A stretch of 64,000 nucleotides of DNA from Chloroflexota bacterium (GTDB lineage: Bacteria; Chloroflexota; Anaerolineae; Promineifilales; Promineifilaceae). Below are positions 45,181-53,612 of the stretch, piece by piece (position 1 is the first letter of the stretch; every line of letters starts with the position of its first letter). The position numbers and the translations under genes are program-made. The notes under the pieces are model-generated. The model searched no databases. It was not told the origin of the DNA and saw nothing but the letters and a program-made list of their open reading frames with translations. The DNA lies in the NCBI GenBank assembly GCA_014584575.1, contig JACTMP010000018.1, positions 17,671 through 81,670 on the forward strand, in the 5' to 3' direction.

Positions 45181-48100
45181 ATGAACGAAATTTTTGGCAT
45201 TCCCGCCAACACCTTATTAATTATTCTGCTCACCTTACTGGGTCTTATTTTCCTGGGCGTGGGCATCACGGCCGTGCGTTATCCTCTTCCCTTTCGCCTG
45301 GGCGTGCGCAATATCCCCCGCCGCAAATCACAGACCGCCCTCATCATCGTCGGCCTGGCCCTATCCACCCTGATCATCACCAGCGCCCTGGGCATCGGCG
45401 ACACCATAGATTACTCCGTCAAAGTGGCCGTCTATGACCGTTTGGGCGCGGTAGATCAAGAAATCAGCGCCACCCTGCAAGAAGCGCCCGCCGGTTTCAG
45501 CTTTGGCGCAGCGCCCAACGCCAGCGCCGATAACAACGAATGGTTCGCTGCCGCTGTGGCCGCCGACATTGCCGCCCAGGTAGACGGCCTCGTCCTGGAC
45601 GCGGCCGTGCCCGTAGCCGTGCAAACCCTGCCCGTTTTTAGCAGCAACAGCAATTTGTCGGAAGCGGCCGTCGCCATTCGCGGCATTGGGGAAGTGACCG
45701 GCGCGGGGCTGGCTGCACCCGACGGTCTGGCCGACCTGGGCGAAGGTGAACTCCTGGTCAACACCTCATTGGCCGAAGCGCTGGACATCAATCCCGGTGA
45801 TGAGATTTTACTGGTCAAAGGAATGCCCACCCCGTTCACGGTTACGGCCGTCGTGCCTGATGGTGAACTGGCGGGCAGCGGCCCGGCTGTGATCTGGTCG
45901 CTGGCCCAGGCGCAGGCATTTTTTGGACAGGAGGGGCAGATCACGGCCGTGCTCACCTCCAACGCAGGCGACCGGGAAACAGGCGTCAAACTAACCGATT
46001 CCGCCATTGCCCAACTGTCCCCCCTCACCGGCGACCTCTTCATCAACGCCGTCAAGGCCGACCAACTGGCGGCGGCGGCCACCAGCGCCGAATTCATCAC
46101 CACCCTCTTTGTCACCTTCGGCATGTTCTCCATCTTCAGCGGCATTCTGCTCATCTTTCTCATCTTCTCCGTGCTGGCCGCCGAGCGTAAATCGGAGCTG
46201 GGCATGAGCCGCGCCGTGGGCCTGCAACGCGCCGACCTGGTGCGCCAATTTGTTAGCGAAGGGCTGGCCTACAACTTTTTAGCGGCCGTCATCGGGGCCA
46301 CATTGGGCGTATTGGCCGCCTTTGGGCTGGCGCAAGCCATCGCCGCCCTGATCGCCGACAGCACCATCAACATCATCCCCCGCGTCAGCCTGCGCTCGGC
46401 GCTCATTGGGTATAGCCTGGGGCTGGTCATCACCTTTGTCACCGTGTCGCTCTCCGCCATTCGCATCAGCCGGGTGAACATTATCGCCGCCATCCGCGAT
46501 CTGAACCTGCCCACCCTGCCGCGAGAGAGCCAGTGGACATTGTTTTTACGGCCGTTTCTCGTCTGGCGCGCCGCCGCTAACAAAGCGGGCAAAGGAAACG
46601 GGCGCGAAGCGCTGCGTCTCTTTTTGCTGGCCGGGCCAAAAGCCATCCTCAGTTTCTGGGGTGGATTATTCGCCCGCGGCCCCGTCTTGCTCGCTCTGGG
46701 CTATCTGCTGGCCTACGTCGGCGTTAACGTGGCCGAACAAATTGGCGTCTATGCCCTGGGCGTATCGCTCTTCATCATTGGTCTGGGTCAGTTGTTCCAC
46801 TGGATGGGGCTTTCCTCACGCTGGTCATACTCCTTCGTTGGTCTGGCCCTTATCCTCTACTGGGCGCTGCCCACACGCAACAGCGGCAAACTGGCGGAAT
46901 TAGGCTCTAATCCCGGCGATTTTTTCATCAGCGGCCTCTTCCTGGTCGGCGGGGCCATTGTCCTCTTTCTGTATAACGCCGATTTTTTGCTCAATCTGTT
47001 CGCCGGGGTGTTGGGGCGTTTTGGCCGCCTGCTGCCGGTGGCGCGGGTGTCGGTGGCTTATCCGGTGATGACCAAGGGGCGCACGGCCACCACCTTAGCC
47101 ATGTTTAGCCTGATCATCTTCACGCTGGTAGGCACGACGACGATCACCAATACCTTTAGCAACTTCCTCGACCCCATTGCCGGCAGTGGCGATTACGACG
47201 TGCTGGTGCAGGCAAACCCGTTTAACCCGGTGAGCGTGGCCGATCTGGAAACGGCCGTGACCGATCTAGCTGCTGAAGGGAAAATGGCGTCGCCAACGGC
47301 CGTCGCCAGCGTCATCTTCGCCCCCGTCACCGCCCAAAGCCCGGAAATGACCCAACCCGCCAGTTACCTGATCAACGGCGTAGACGACGCCTTCTTCGCC
47401 AGCCATCGCCTGGAATTGGGCGGCATGGCTACCGGGTATCAATCGGCGGACGAGGTGTGGACGGCCGTGCAAAACGACCCCAGCCTCATCGTCATAGACA
47501 ACTTCTCCATTGATCGCGGCGGCGACCCCACCGCCAGCCGCGACGAAGCCGCCTTCGCCGTCAACAGCATCAGCGCCTCTTCCACCAGTTTCGACCCCGT
47601 CACCGTCCAGATCACCGGGCAAGATGGCGTAACGCATGAATTCACCATCATCGGCGTCATCAACTCCGCGCCCAACTTTTTCGGGGCCATGATGAACCGG
47701 CAGGCGGCAGAAATGCTCGGCTACGATCAACCCAACCGCTTCTTCCTGCGCCTGCCCGCCAACGCCGATGCCCGCTCCGCCGCCAACGCCATCGAAGGCG
47801 AATTCAGCCGCAGCGGGCTGCAAACCTCCCTGCCCAAAGAGCAGTTGGAAGCCAGCCGCAGTTCCGTGCGCAGCATCTTCTTCCTCATTCAAGGTTTCAT
47901 CGGCCTGGGGCTGCTCATCGGCATTGCCGCTCTGGGCGTGGTGATGATTCGCGCCGTTGTGGAAAGGCGACAGCAAATTGGCGTCTTGCGGGCCATTGGT
48001 TTTACCCAGGGCATGGTGCAAAACGTCTTTGTGCTGGAAGGAATGTTTATCTCCGGCCTGGCCACGATCATCGGCTATGGTCTGGCGCTGACCTTTTCTT

Positions 48101-48270
48101 ACAACCTTTACTTGCAGGTAGCCGCCGACCAGGGTCTGGCTTTCTTACCCCCCTGGACGGCGCTCATCACCATTGGCGCGGCGATCATCGGGGTAAGTTT
48201 GCTGACCGCCTGGCTGCCCGCCCGCGCCACGTCCCAGGTGGTTATTGCCGAGGCGCTGCGCTACGAATAA
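45181..48270 (+). CDS. Large FtsX/MacB-like permease
   Basis: This 1029-residue membrane protein has an N-terminal helix, a periplasm-facing domain, an FtsX core (about residues 300-440), extra helices in the middle (about 495-610) and a second FtsX core at the C-terminus (about 900-1025, with GVVMIRAVVERRQQIGVLRA). It works with the ATPase upstream, probably in lipoprotein or antimicrobial export or in mechanotransmission. The duplicated core suggests one chain forms both halves of the transporter. Confidence 0.9.
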   Translation: MNEIFGIPANTLLIILLTLLGLIFLGVGITAVRYPLPFRLGVRNIPRRKSQTALIIVGLALSTLIITSALGIGDTIDYSVKVAVYDRLGAVDQEISATLQEAPAGFSFGAAPNASADNNEWFAAAVAADIAAQVDGLVLDAAVPVAVQTLPVFSSNSNLSEAAVAIRGIGEVTGAGLAAPDGLADLGEGELLVNTSLAEALDINPGDEILLVKGMPTPFTVTAVVPDGELAGSGPAVIWSLAQAQAFFGQEGQITAVLTSNAGDRETGVKLTDSAIAQLSPLTGDLFINAVKADQLAAAATSAEFITTLFVTFGMFSIFSGILLIFLIFSVLAAERKSELGMSRAVGLQRADLVRQFVSEGLAYNFLAAVIGATLGVLAAFGLAQAIAALIADSTINIIPRVSLRSALIGYSLGLVITFVTVSLSAIRISRVNIIAAIRDLNLPTLPRESQWTLFLRPFLVWRAAANKAGKGNGREALRLFLLAGPKAILSFWGGLFARGPVLLALGYLLAYVGVNVAEQIGVYALGVSLFIIGLGQLFHWMGLSSRWSYSFVGLALILYWALPTRNSGKLAELGSNPGDFFISGLFLVGGAIVLFLYNADFLLNLFAGVLGRFGRLLPVARVSVAYPVMTKGRTATTLAMFSLIIFTLVGTTTITNTFSNFLDPIAGSGDYDVLVQANPFNPVSVADLETAVTDLAAEGKMASPTAVASVIFAPVTAQSPEMTQPASYLINGVDDAFFASHRLELGGMATGYQSADEVWTAVQNDPSLIVIDNFSIDRGGDPTASRDEAAFAVNSISASSTSFDPVTVQITGQDGVTHEFTIIGVINSAPNFFGAMMNRQAAEMLGYDQPNRFFLRLPANADARSAANAIEGEFSRSGLQTSLPKEQLEASRSSVRSIFFLIQGFIGLGLLIGIAALGVVMIRAVVERRQQIGVLRAIGFTQGMVQNVFVLEGMFISGLATIIGYGLALTFSYNLYLQVAADQGLAFLPPWTALITIGAAIIGVSLLTAWLPARATSQVVIAEALRYE

Positions 48271-48357
48271 CAGGTTTTGCCAATTTCTTGACCAACCCGC
48301 CCGGTCTGTGCTAGACTGTCGCCGGTTTTGATTTTGAACTAAATTCCTAAAAAGGAG

Positions 48358-48516
48358 GTACGCATAGATGCAAGTCCAATTTATCACATTTTCCCAAGCA
48401 ATTGTTTGCATTGTGCGTACACCTGCCTTTCTGTAAGCCGTAATCCGAAGTCCGTAATCCGTTTATCGAACTACGACTTAATTACCGGGTACTAAAATAA
48501 AGGCCACAGGTGTACG
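48358..48516 (+). promoter_or_regulatory. Possible transcription attenuator with alternative pairings
   Basis: CGTACACCTG (48416-48425) pairs over 10 bases with CAGGTGTACG (48507-48516), which includes part of the first terminator stem, so it can act as an antiterminator. The overlapping TGCGTAC (48414-48420) can instead pair with GTACGCA (48358-48364) next to the leader ribosome binding site. The two pairings exclude each other. A CGTAATCCGAAGTCCGTAATC repeat (family J) lies between at about 48440-48460. Confidence 0.5.
48368..48436 (+). CDS. 22-residue leader peptide before the RIO kinase
   Basis: A short ORF begins MQVQFITFSQ at ATG 48368 and ends at TAA 48434-48436. It has one of the strongest ribosome binding sites in the window (AAAAGGAGGTA). 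The ORF lies in a 458-base gap that otherwise holds terminators and repeats. Bases around its end (48416-48425) are complementary to the 5' arm and loop of the next terminator, and another overlapping segment is complementary to its own ribosome binding site region. This suggests a regulatory leader rather than a functional protein. Confidence 0.55.
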   Translation: MQVQFITFSQAIVCIVRTPAFL

Positions 48517-48533
48517 AATCCTGTGGCTTTTTT
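48503..48533 (+). terminator. Tandem terminator 1
   Basis: GCCACAGG (48503-48510) and CCTGTGGC (48520-48527) form a perfect stem followed by six T. It overlaps the antiterminator partner segment. Confidence 0.88.
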
Positions 48534-48551
48534 GTTGCCTGAACGCCATCC

Positions 48552-48589
48552 AGCCACCGGTCACAATGCAATTGACCTGTGGCTTTTTT
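48552..48589 (+). terminator. Tandem terminator 2
   Basis: AGCCACCGGTCA (48552-48563) and TGACCTGTGGCT (48573-48584) pair with one internal mismatch, followed by five more T. It shares its outer stem sequence with terminators 1 and 3. Confidence 0.85.
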
Positions 48590-48648
48590 GATCCCTGACA
48601 ACGTGATGCGTGAAGCGTGATGCGTGATAGGCATGGCGCTGGCGTTAG

Positions 48649-48683
48649 AGCCACAGGTCTGAAAGTGATCTGTGGCTTTTTTT
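48649..48683 (+). terminator. Tandem terminator 3
   Basis: AGCCACAG (48649-48656) and CTGTGGCT (48670-48677) form a perfect stem followed by a T-run to 48683. A family C repeat (48600-48630) separates it from terminator 2. It lies 46 bases before the RIO kinase start. Confidence 0.85.
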
Positions 48684-48728
48684 ATTTCGCCGGGCGGTGC
48701 CTGGCACTACTAAACAAGGAATTTCAAG

Positions 48729-49715
48729 TTGAACACTCAATTGATTTTAGAGCAGTATGATGAGTTTGATTTTGCCGGTTTTGACCGGGAAGCACGGCGA
48801 CAACATACACGCGGGCATAAAAAACGGCAGCAAAATGGCAACGGCAAACCCGAAGCGGCCGCAAGTCGTATCGCCGAAATTGCCGAAACCATCACCGAGA
48901 TGGATGACAGCGAAGGCAGTTGGGTACCCACCTACGCTAAACCGCTCGATCCCAAACACCACGAACGGTACTGGCTCATTGAGTCGGTGGCCCCCTTTTA
49001 CCGGGACAACATGATCACCGACGTGACCCGGCTGGTGAAGGGCGGCAAGGAGGCCAACGTCTATGCCTGCACCGCCCACCCGGCGATGGGTATGGAGATG
49101 ATTGCTGCCAAGTTATACCGACCGCGTATGCTGCGCAACCTGAAAAATGACGCGGTATACAAAGCCGGGCGGCAGCTTCGTGACGCCGAGGGCAAGGAAC
49201 TGAAAGGCCGCCGCGAAAAGCTGGCCATTCGCAAGAAAACCGACTTTGGCAAAGAGGTAGACATCCAGTGGTGGATTGGCAATGAGTACATGACGCAGAC
49301 GACGTTATATAACGTGGGCGCGGATGTGCCCAAGCCCATCGCCCACCAGGGCAATACCATCCTCATGGCCTTCATTGGCGACGAGTATGGGGCCGCGCCC
49401 ACGCTAAGCGAAATCCGCCTGCCCGCCGACGAAGCTGCCTCCCTCTTCCGCCGCACGATGGACAATATCGCCTTGATGCTGGACAACCACCTGATTCATG
49501 GCGATCTGTCGGCGTATAACATTTTGTATTGGGACGGCCGTATTACCCTCATTGACTTCCCGCAAATGGTAGACGCCCGCAAAAACCCACACGCCTTTGA
49601 CCTGCTGCGCCGGGATGTGACGCGGGTGTGTGACTATTACGGCCGGTGCGGTATCCGCACCGACCCGCAGCAATTGACGCTGGATTTGTGGCGGCCGTAT
49701 ATGCGGGAGGGTTGA
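48729..49715 (+). CDS. RIO-type serine kinase
   Basis: The 328-residue protein has a charged N-terminal region (about 1-85) and a RIO1-like kinase domain: LVKGGKEANVYAC with the ATP-binding part, AAKLYRPRM with the Lys, the long RIO-specific loop (about 145-180), the catalytic HGDLSAYNILYW and the metal-binding ITLIDFPQ. RIO kinases act in ribosome maturation in archaea and eukaryotes; the bacterial role is uncertain. It starts with TTG 48729 behind AAGGAA. Expression would depend on readthrough of three terminators. Confidence 0.9.
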   Translation: MNTQLILEQYDEFDFAGFDREARRQHTRGHKKRQQNGNGKPEAAASRIAEIAETITEMDDSEGSWVPTYAKPLDPKHHERYWLIESVAPFYRDNMITDVTRLVKGGKEANVYACTAHPAMGMEMIAAKLYRPRMLRNLKNDAVYKAGRQLRDAEGKELKGRREKLAIRKKTDFGKEVDIQWWIGNEYMTQTTLYNVGADVPKPIAHQGNTILMAFIGDEYGAAPTLSEIRLPADEAASLFRRTMDNIALMLDNHLIHGDLSAYNILYWDGRITLIDFPQMVDARKNPHAFDLLRRDVTRVCDYYGRCGIRTDPQQLTLDLWRPYMREG

Positions 49716-49803
49716 ACGGTTATCGGTAAACGGTAATCGGTAATCAGTAGACCGATAACCGATAACCGATAACCGATAACCGATTACTGATAACCGATTA
49801 CCG
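49716..49803. repeat. Family B repeat, long copy
   Basis: Several copies of GGTAATCGGTA on one arm face five or more copies of CCGATAACCGATAA on the other, giving a hairpin of nearly 90 bases. It runs from the RIO kinase stop to the ribosome binding site of the first ABC exporter gene. Confidence 0.88.
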
Positions 49804-49813
49804 GAGTATCACG

Positions 49814-51649
49814 ATGAGTCAGATAACATTGCTCAAAACATATCTACGGCCGTACCGACTTCGCCTGGTCATCTTAACCATTCTGTTACTGGGCAGCATT
49901 GGCTTGCAGTTGTTCGCGCCACAAATCATTCGCCGTTTTTTGGATGCGGCGCAGAGTGGGGCAGCGACCCAACTGCTGGTCACGATGGGACTGTTTTTTC
50001 TGATCGTGGTGGTGGCCGGAAAAGTGATCACCCTGGCCTCGACGTATGTAGGCGCAGACCTGGGTTGGGCGGCGACCAACAACCTGCGCGCCGACCTGAC
50101 CGCACATTGTCTGCGGCTGGATATGGGCTTTCACAAGCTGAAAACGCCGGGCGAACTGATTGAACGCATAGACGGCGACGTGAGCCACCTGGCGGAATAC
50201 TTTTCCGAACTGGTGGTGCATGTTTTTGCCAGCGCCCTGCTGCTCATTGGCATTCTCTTTTTCCTCTTCCGCGAGGATTGGCGGTTTGGGTTGATTGGTA
50301 TGGTCTATGCGGTGTGTACGGTGATTCTGCTGCGGCTCATCCACAGGCCCTCCACCCGCATTTATGGCGACATCAGCCGGGGATATGCCGATTTGCACGG
50401 CTACGTGGAAGAGCGCATCGGCGGCACGGAAGATATTCGCGCCAACGGCGGTGAACAAGTTGTGCTTAACGGCCTCTATCCCAAAATGGCGCTGGTGAAC
50501 GAGAGACGGGTCAAGGCGCATCTGTGGGGCGGCGTCACCTTTCATTCCAGCTACCTGCTGTATGTAGCCGTGTGGGTGTTTACGTTGGGGTTGTCCGGCA
50601 CTTTGTACCTGCAAGGGCAGATGAGTATTGGCACGATGGTGATGCTGGTTTCCTACATCGCCCTGATGGAAACGCCCATCAAATATATCCGGCGGCAGGC
50701 GGGCAATTTGCAGAAAGCGGTCGCCAGCATCGGCCGTATCAATGAGTTCTTACAATTGGAACCAGACGTGAAGGAACGGGGCACGGCCGTTTTGCCGGCC
50801 CGCGCTCTTTCTGTTCAGTTTGAAGCGGTAAGTTTTGCCTATAAAGACCGACAGGTGGCAAGTGGCACGTTGCAAGTGGCAAGTGACAAATCTCCAATCT
50901 CCGATCTCCAATCTCCTAATCTCCCAATCTCCCAATCTCAATCTGTCCTCAAAGACATCTCCTTCCAACTTGAACCGGGCAAAGTGTTGGGGCTTCTGGG
51001 ACGCACGGGCAGCGGCAAGACGACGCTGACGCGGCTGCTGTTCCGGCTGTATGACGTAGACAAGGGGGCGATTACATTGGATGGGATTGATGTGCGTGAT
51101 GTGGGCTTGTCTGACCTGCGTGGGCACATTGGCATGGTCACACAAGAAGTCCAGTTGTTTGAGGCGACGGTACGTGACAACCTGACCCTGTTCCGCAATT
51201 ACGACCCCAATGCCCAACCCATCCTGGATGAGCAGATTATTGCCGCCATCCAGACGTTGGGGCTGGATAGCTGGTTCCGTGATTTGCCCGATGGCCTGGA
51301 CACGATGTTGAAATCGGGTGGGCAGGGTTTGTCGGCCGGGGAAGCGCAGTTATTGGCCTTTACCCGCGTCTTTTTGCGCGACCCGCGCCTGATCATTCTG
51401 GATGAAGCCTCATCTCGTTTGGACCCGGCCACAGAACAACTTTTGGAACGGGCCATTGACCGGCTGCTGCACGGCCGTACCGCCATTATCATCGCCCACC
51501 GCCTGGGCACGGTACAGCGGGCCGATGACATTCTGATATTGGAACACGGCCGTGTCGCCGAACACGGCGAGCGTATCTTATTGGCAAACACACCCTCCTC
51601 CCGTTTTTACAGTTTGCTGCAAACCGGGTTAGAAGAGCTGCTTGTATGA
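49814..51649 (+). CDS. Half-size ABC exporter with in-frame repeat insertion
   Basis: The 611-residue exporter has six membrane helices (about 20-310) and an ATPase domain with Walker A GRTGSGKTT (about 395-403), a deviant signature LSAGEAQ (about 505) and Walker B IILDEASSR with the catalytic Glu. Between FAYKDRQ and VLKDISF, about 29 residues (348-376) are encoded by repeat sequence, including a family A arm. The next gene has LSGGQ but an Asp in Walker B, so the two should form a heterodimer with one degenerate site. Substrate unknown. Confidence 0.92.
   Translation: MSQITLLKTYLRPYRLRLVILTILLLGSIGLQLFAPQIIRRFLDAAQSGAATQLLVTMGLFFLIVVVAGKVITLASTYVGADLGWAATNNLRADLTAHCLRLDMGFHKLKTPGELIERIDGDVSHLAEYFSELVVHVFASALLLIGILFFLFREDWRFGLIGMVYAVCTVILLRLIHRPSTRIYGDISRGYADLHGYVEERIGGTEDIRANGGEQVVLNGLYPKMALVNERRVKAHLWGGVTFHSSYLLYVAVWVFTLGLSGTLYLQGQMSIGTMVMLVSYIALMETPIKYIRRQAGNLQKAVASIGRINEFLQLEPDVKERGTAVLPARALSVQFEAVSFAYKDRQVASGTLQVASDKSPISDLQSPNLPISQSQSVLKDISFQLEPGKVLGLLGRTGSGKTTLTRLLFRLYDVDKGAITLDGIDVRDVGLSDLRGHIGMVTQEVQLFEATVRDNLTLFRNYDPNAQPILDEQIIAAIQTLGLDSWFRDLPDGLDTMLKSGGQGLSAGEAQLLAFTRVFLRDPRLIILDEASSRLDPATEQLLERAIDRLLHGRTAIIIAHRLGTVQRADDILILEHGRVAEHGERILLANTPSSRFYSLLQTGLEELLV
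50856..50942 (+). repeat. Repeat sequence inside an ABC exporter gene
   Basis: Two repeat types follow each other in frame: GTGGCAAGTGGCACGTTGCA units (50856-50888) and a family A pyrimidine arm (50893-50942, CTCCCAATCTCCCAATCTCA). They encode a polar loop at the start of the ATPase domain without a stop codon. Confidence 0.88.
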
Positions 51650-51696
51650 GATTGGGGATTGGAGATTGGAGATTAGAGATTGAATCTCCAATCTCT
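51648..51696. repeat. Family A repeat between exporter genes
   Basis: GAGATTGGGGATTGGAGATT and related units are followed by GAATCTCCAATCTC. It begins at the TGA stop of the preceding gene and ends before the next start. Confidence 0.82.
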
Positions 51697-51707
51697 AAAA
51701 GAAAACT

Positions 51708-53606
51708 ATGACTACTCAACCTCTCTCTATCAAAACCGGCGTCTGGTCACTGATTCGTTTTCGGCCGGGCTGGTTCATGCTCAATCTCGTTTTTGTCTCG
51801 CTGTTCATTGTGACACGGCTGATTCCGGGCTGGCTGGAGAAGCAGTTTTACGATGGGCTGACAGGGGCGGTAAATTTATCGGTTTCATTGTATGTGGTGC
51901 TGGCGCTGATTGTGTTGGTGGAACTGGGGCGCACGGCCGTGAACCTGCTCGGTGAATGGGGCAGTGAACGGGTGCGCACGGCCGCACAATCGCTCATGCG
52001 CCTGAACATGGTGCAAGCCATCCTGCGCAAGCCGGGGGCGCAGCCGTTGCCTGTGCCCACCGGCGACGTGATCAACCGGATGGATGATGATCTAGGGGAT
52101 TTTGCTGACTTTCCAACCTGGACGCCGGAAGTGGTAGGAGACACGTTGTTTGCCCTTTTTGCCTTCATCATCATGTTTCAGATTGCGCCAGTGATTACGC
52201 TGGTAGCGATTGTGCCACTGGTGGCTGTGTTTTTCCTAACCCGTTGGGCATGGAACCATTTCTTGCGACTGGTGCGCATTACCCGCGTCAGCGATAGCCG
52301 GGTGACGGCGTTCTTGGGCGAGACGTTTGGGGCGATTCAGGCGATGAAGGTGGCGGATGCGGAAACGGCCGTGACCCATTACTTCCGCACCCTCAACGAA
52401 GAACGGCGGCAGGCCAACGTCCGTTTTGGCCTGTTTTGGGCTATCTTCCAACAAGCGACTGGCGGCTTGGGGGATGTGGCGGTAGCGGTTATGGTGGTGA
52501 TGTCTGGGGTGGCGCTGGCACAGGGAACGTTTACGGTGGGGGATTTTGTCTTGTTTAGCGGTTATCTTTTCTTCGCTTCCCGTTTCCCGGCGACCATCGG
52601 CGGTTATCTTTCGGAGATTGCCCAACAGCGGGTGGTGCTAGACCGGCTGCAGGAGGTGACGCCCTATGTCGCGCCGGAATCGCTGGTGGCGCATGGGGAA
52701 ATTTATGAAGGTTCTCAACGCGGAGGCGCGGAGGCGCAGAGAGGAAAGAGGTTGCCGGAGATTCATGTGGTGCGGGGCACGGCCGTTGACCAGTTGGAGC
52801 GGCTGGAAGTGCGCGGGTTGAGTTATCGGTACCCGGTGAGCGACGGACGCAGCGTCCGCGAGCAGTTGGCAGTGAACAGTGAACAGTCGGCTAACGGGTC
52901 ACGCATCACGCATCACGCATCACGGAATACGGATTACGGATTACGCGACATCTCCTTCACCCTGCCGCGCGGCAGTTTCACCGTGATTACCGGGCGGATT
53001 GGGGCAGGCAAGACGACGTTGCTGCGGGTGCTGTTGGGATTACTGGCAAAGGAGAGTGGCGAGATTTGGTGGAACGGCCGTCCCGTAGACGACCCCGCCA
53101 CCTTTTTCACTCCACCCCGTTCGGCGTATACACCCCAAATTCCGCGCCTGTTCAGTGAACGGCTGCGGGACAATATCCTGCTGGGGCTGCCGGAGGCTGA
53201 GGTGGATTTGTGGGGGGCGGTGGACACGGCCGTGCTGACGCCCGACATCGCCACGTTGGAAAATGGGCTGGACACCGTCGTCGGGCCGCGTGGCGTGCGC
53301 CTCTCCGGCGGGCAGGTGCAGCGAACGGCGGCGGCGCGCATGTTGGTGCGCCAGCCGCAACTGCTCGTCTTCGACGACCTCTCCAGCGCCCTGGACGTGG
53401 AAACGGAACAAAAATTGTGGCAGGGTCTCACGCATCACGCCTCACGCATCACGTTCCTTGTTGTCTCCCACCGGCGGCTGGCGTTGCAGCGAGCGGATCA
53501 GATCATTGTGCTGCGTGACGGCCGTATCGCCGCCCAGGGCACATTGAATGAACTGCTAACAACATCGCCGGACATGCGGCAGTTGTGGCAGGGGGATGTG
53601 GAGTAA
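51708..53606 (+). CDS. Half-size ABC exporter with three repeat-derived insertions
   Basis: The 632-residue exporter has six membrane helices (about 25-320) and an ATPase domain with Walker [10 protein letters not shown] (about 429-437), signature LSGGQVQR (about 531) and Walker [11 protein letters not shown] with Asp instead of the catalytic Glu (about 554). It matches the gene upstream as the other half of a heterodimer. Three stretches are repeat-derived and in frame: about residues 336-346 in the linker, 381-413 at the start of the ATPase domain, and 574-582 just before the H-loop strand FLVVSHRR. Substrate unknown. Confidence 0.92.
   Translation: MTTQPLSIKTGVWSLIRFRPGWFMLNLVFVSLFIVTRLIPGWLEKQFYDGLTGAVNLSVSLYVVLALIVLVELGRTAVNLLGEWGSERVRTAAQSLMRLNMVQAILRKPGAQPLPVPTGDVINRMDDDLGDFADFPTWTPEVVGDTLFALFAFIIMFQIAPVITLVAIVPLVAVFFLTRWAWNHFLRLVRITRVSDSRVTAFLGETFGAIQAMKVADAETAVTHYFRTLNEERRQANVRFGLFWAIFQQATGGLGDVAVAVMVVMSGVALAQGTFTVGDFVLFSGYLFFASRFPATIGGYLSEIAQQRVVLDRLQEVTPYVAPESLVAHGEIYEGSQRGGAEAQRGKRLPEIHVVRGTAVDQLERLEVRGLSYRYPVSDGRSVREQLAVNSEQSANGSRITHHASRNTDYGLRDISFTLPRGSFTVITGRIGAGKTTLLRVLLGLLAKESGEIWWNGRPVDDPATFFTPPRSAYTPQIPRLFSERLRDNILLGLPEAEVDLWGAVDTAVLTPDIATLENGLDTVVGPRGVRLSGGQVQRTAAARMLVRQPQLLVFDDLSSALDVETEQKLWQGLTHHASRITFLVVSHRRLALQRADQIIVLRDGRIAAQGTLNELLTTSPDMRQLWQGDVE
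52714..52745 (+). repeat. Family E arm inside the second exporter gene
   Basis: CTCAACGCGGAGGCGCGGAG and the following GCGCAGAGAGG resemble the repeat at 33921. It encodes [12 protein letters not shown] in the linker between membrane and ATPase parts. Confidence 0.78.
52861..52947 (+). repeat. Composite repeat inside the second exporter gene (families C and J)
   Basis: GAGCAGTTGGCAGTGAACAG-type units, then TCACGCATCACGCATCACGC (family C) and GAATACGGATTACGGATTAC (family J). They encode residues about 385-413, at the same place in the ATPase fold as the insertion in the upstream gene. Confidence 0.85.
53427..53453 (+). repeat. Family C arm near the H-loop of the second exporter gene
   Basis: GGTCTCACGCATCACGCCTC followed by ACGCATC, in frame, encoding LTHHASRIT before the H-loop strand. 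Confidence 0.82.
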
Positions 53607-53612
53607 GAGTCT

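Noticed and set aside
49716..49803. Possible CRISPR-like array of short repeats
   Set aside because: Units are about 10-14 bases, directly adjacent with no spacers, and form a palindrome; there are no cas genes.
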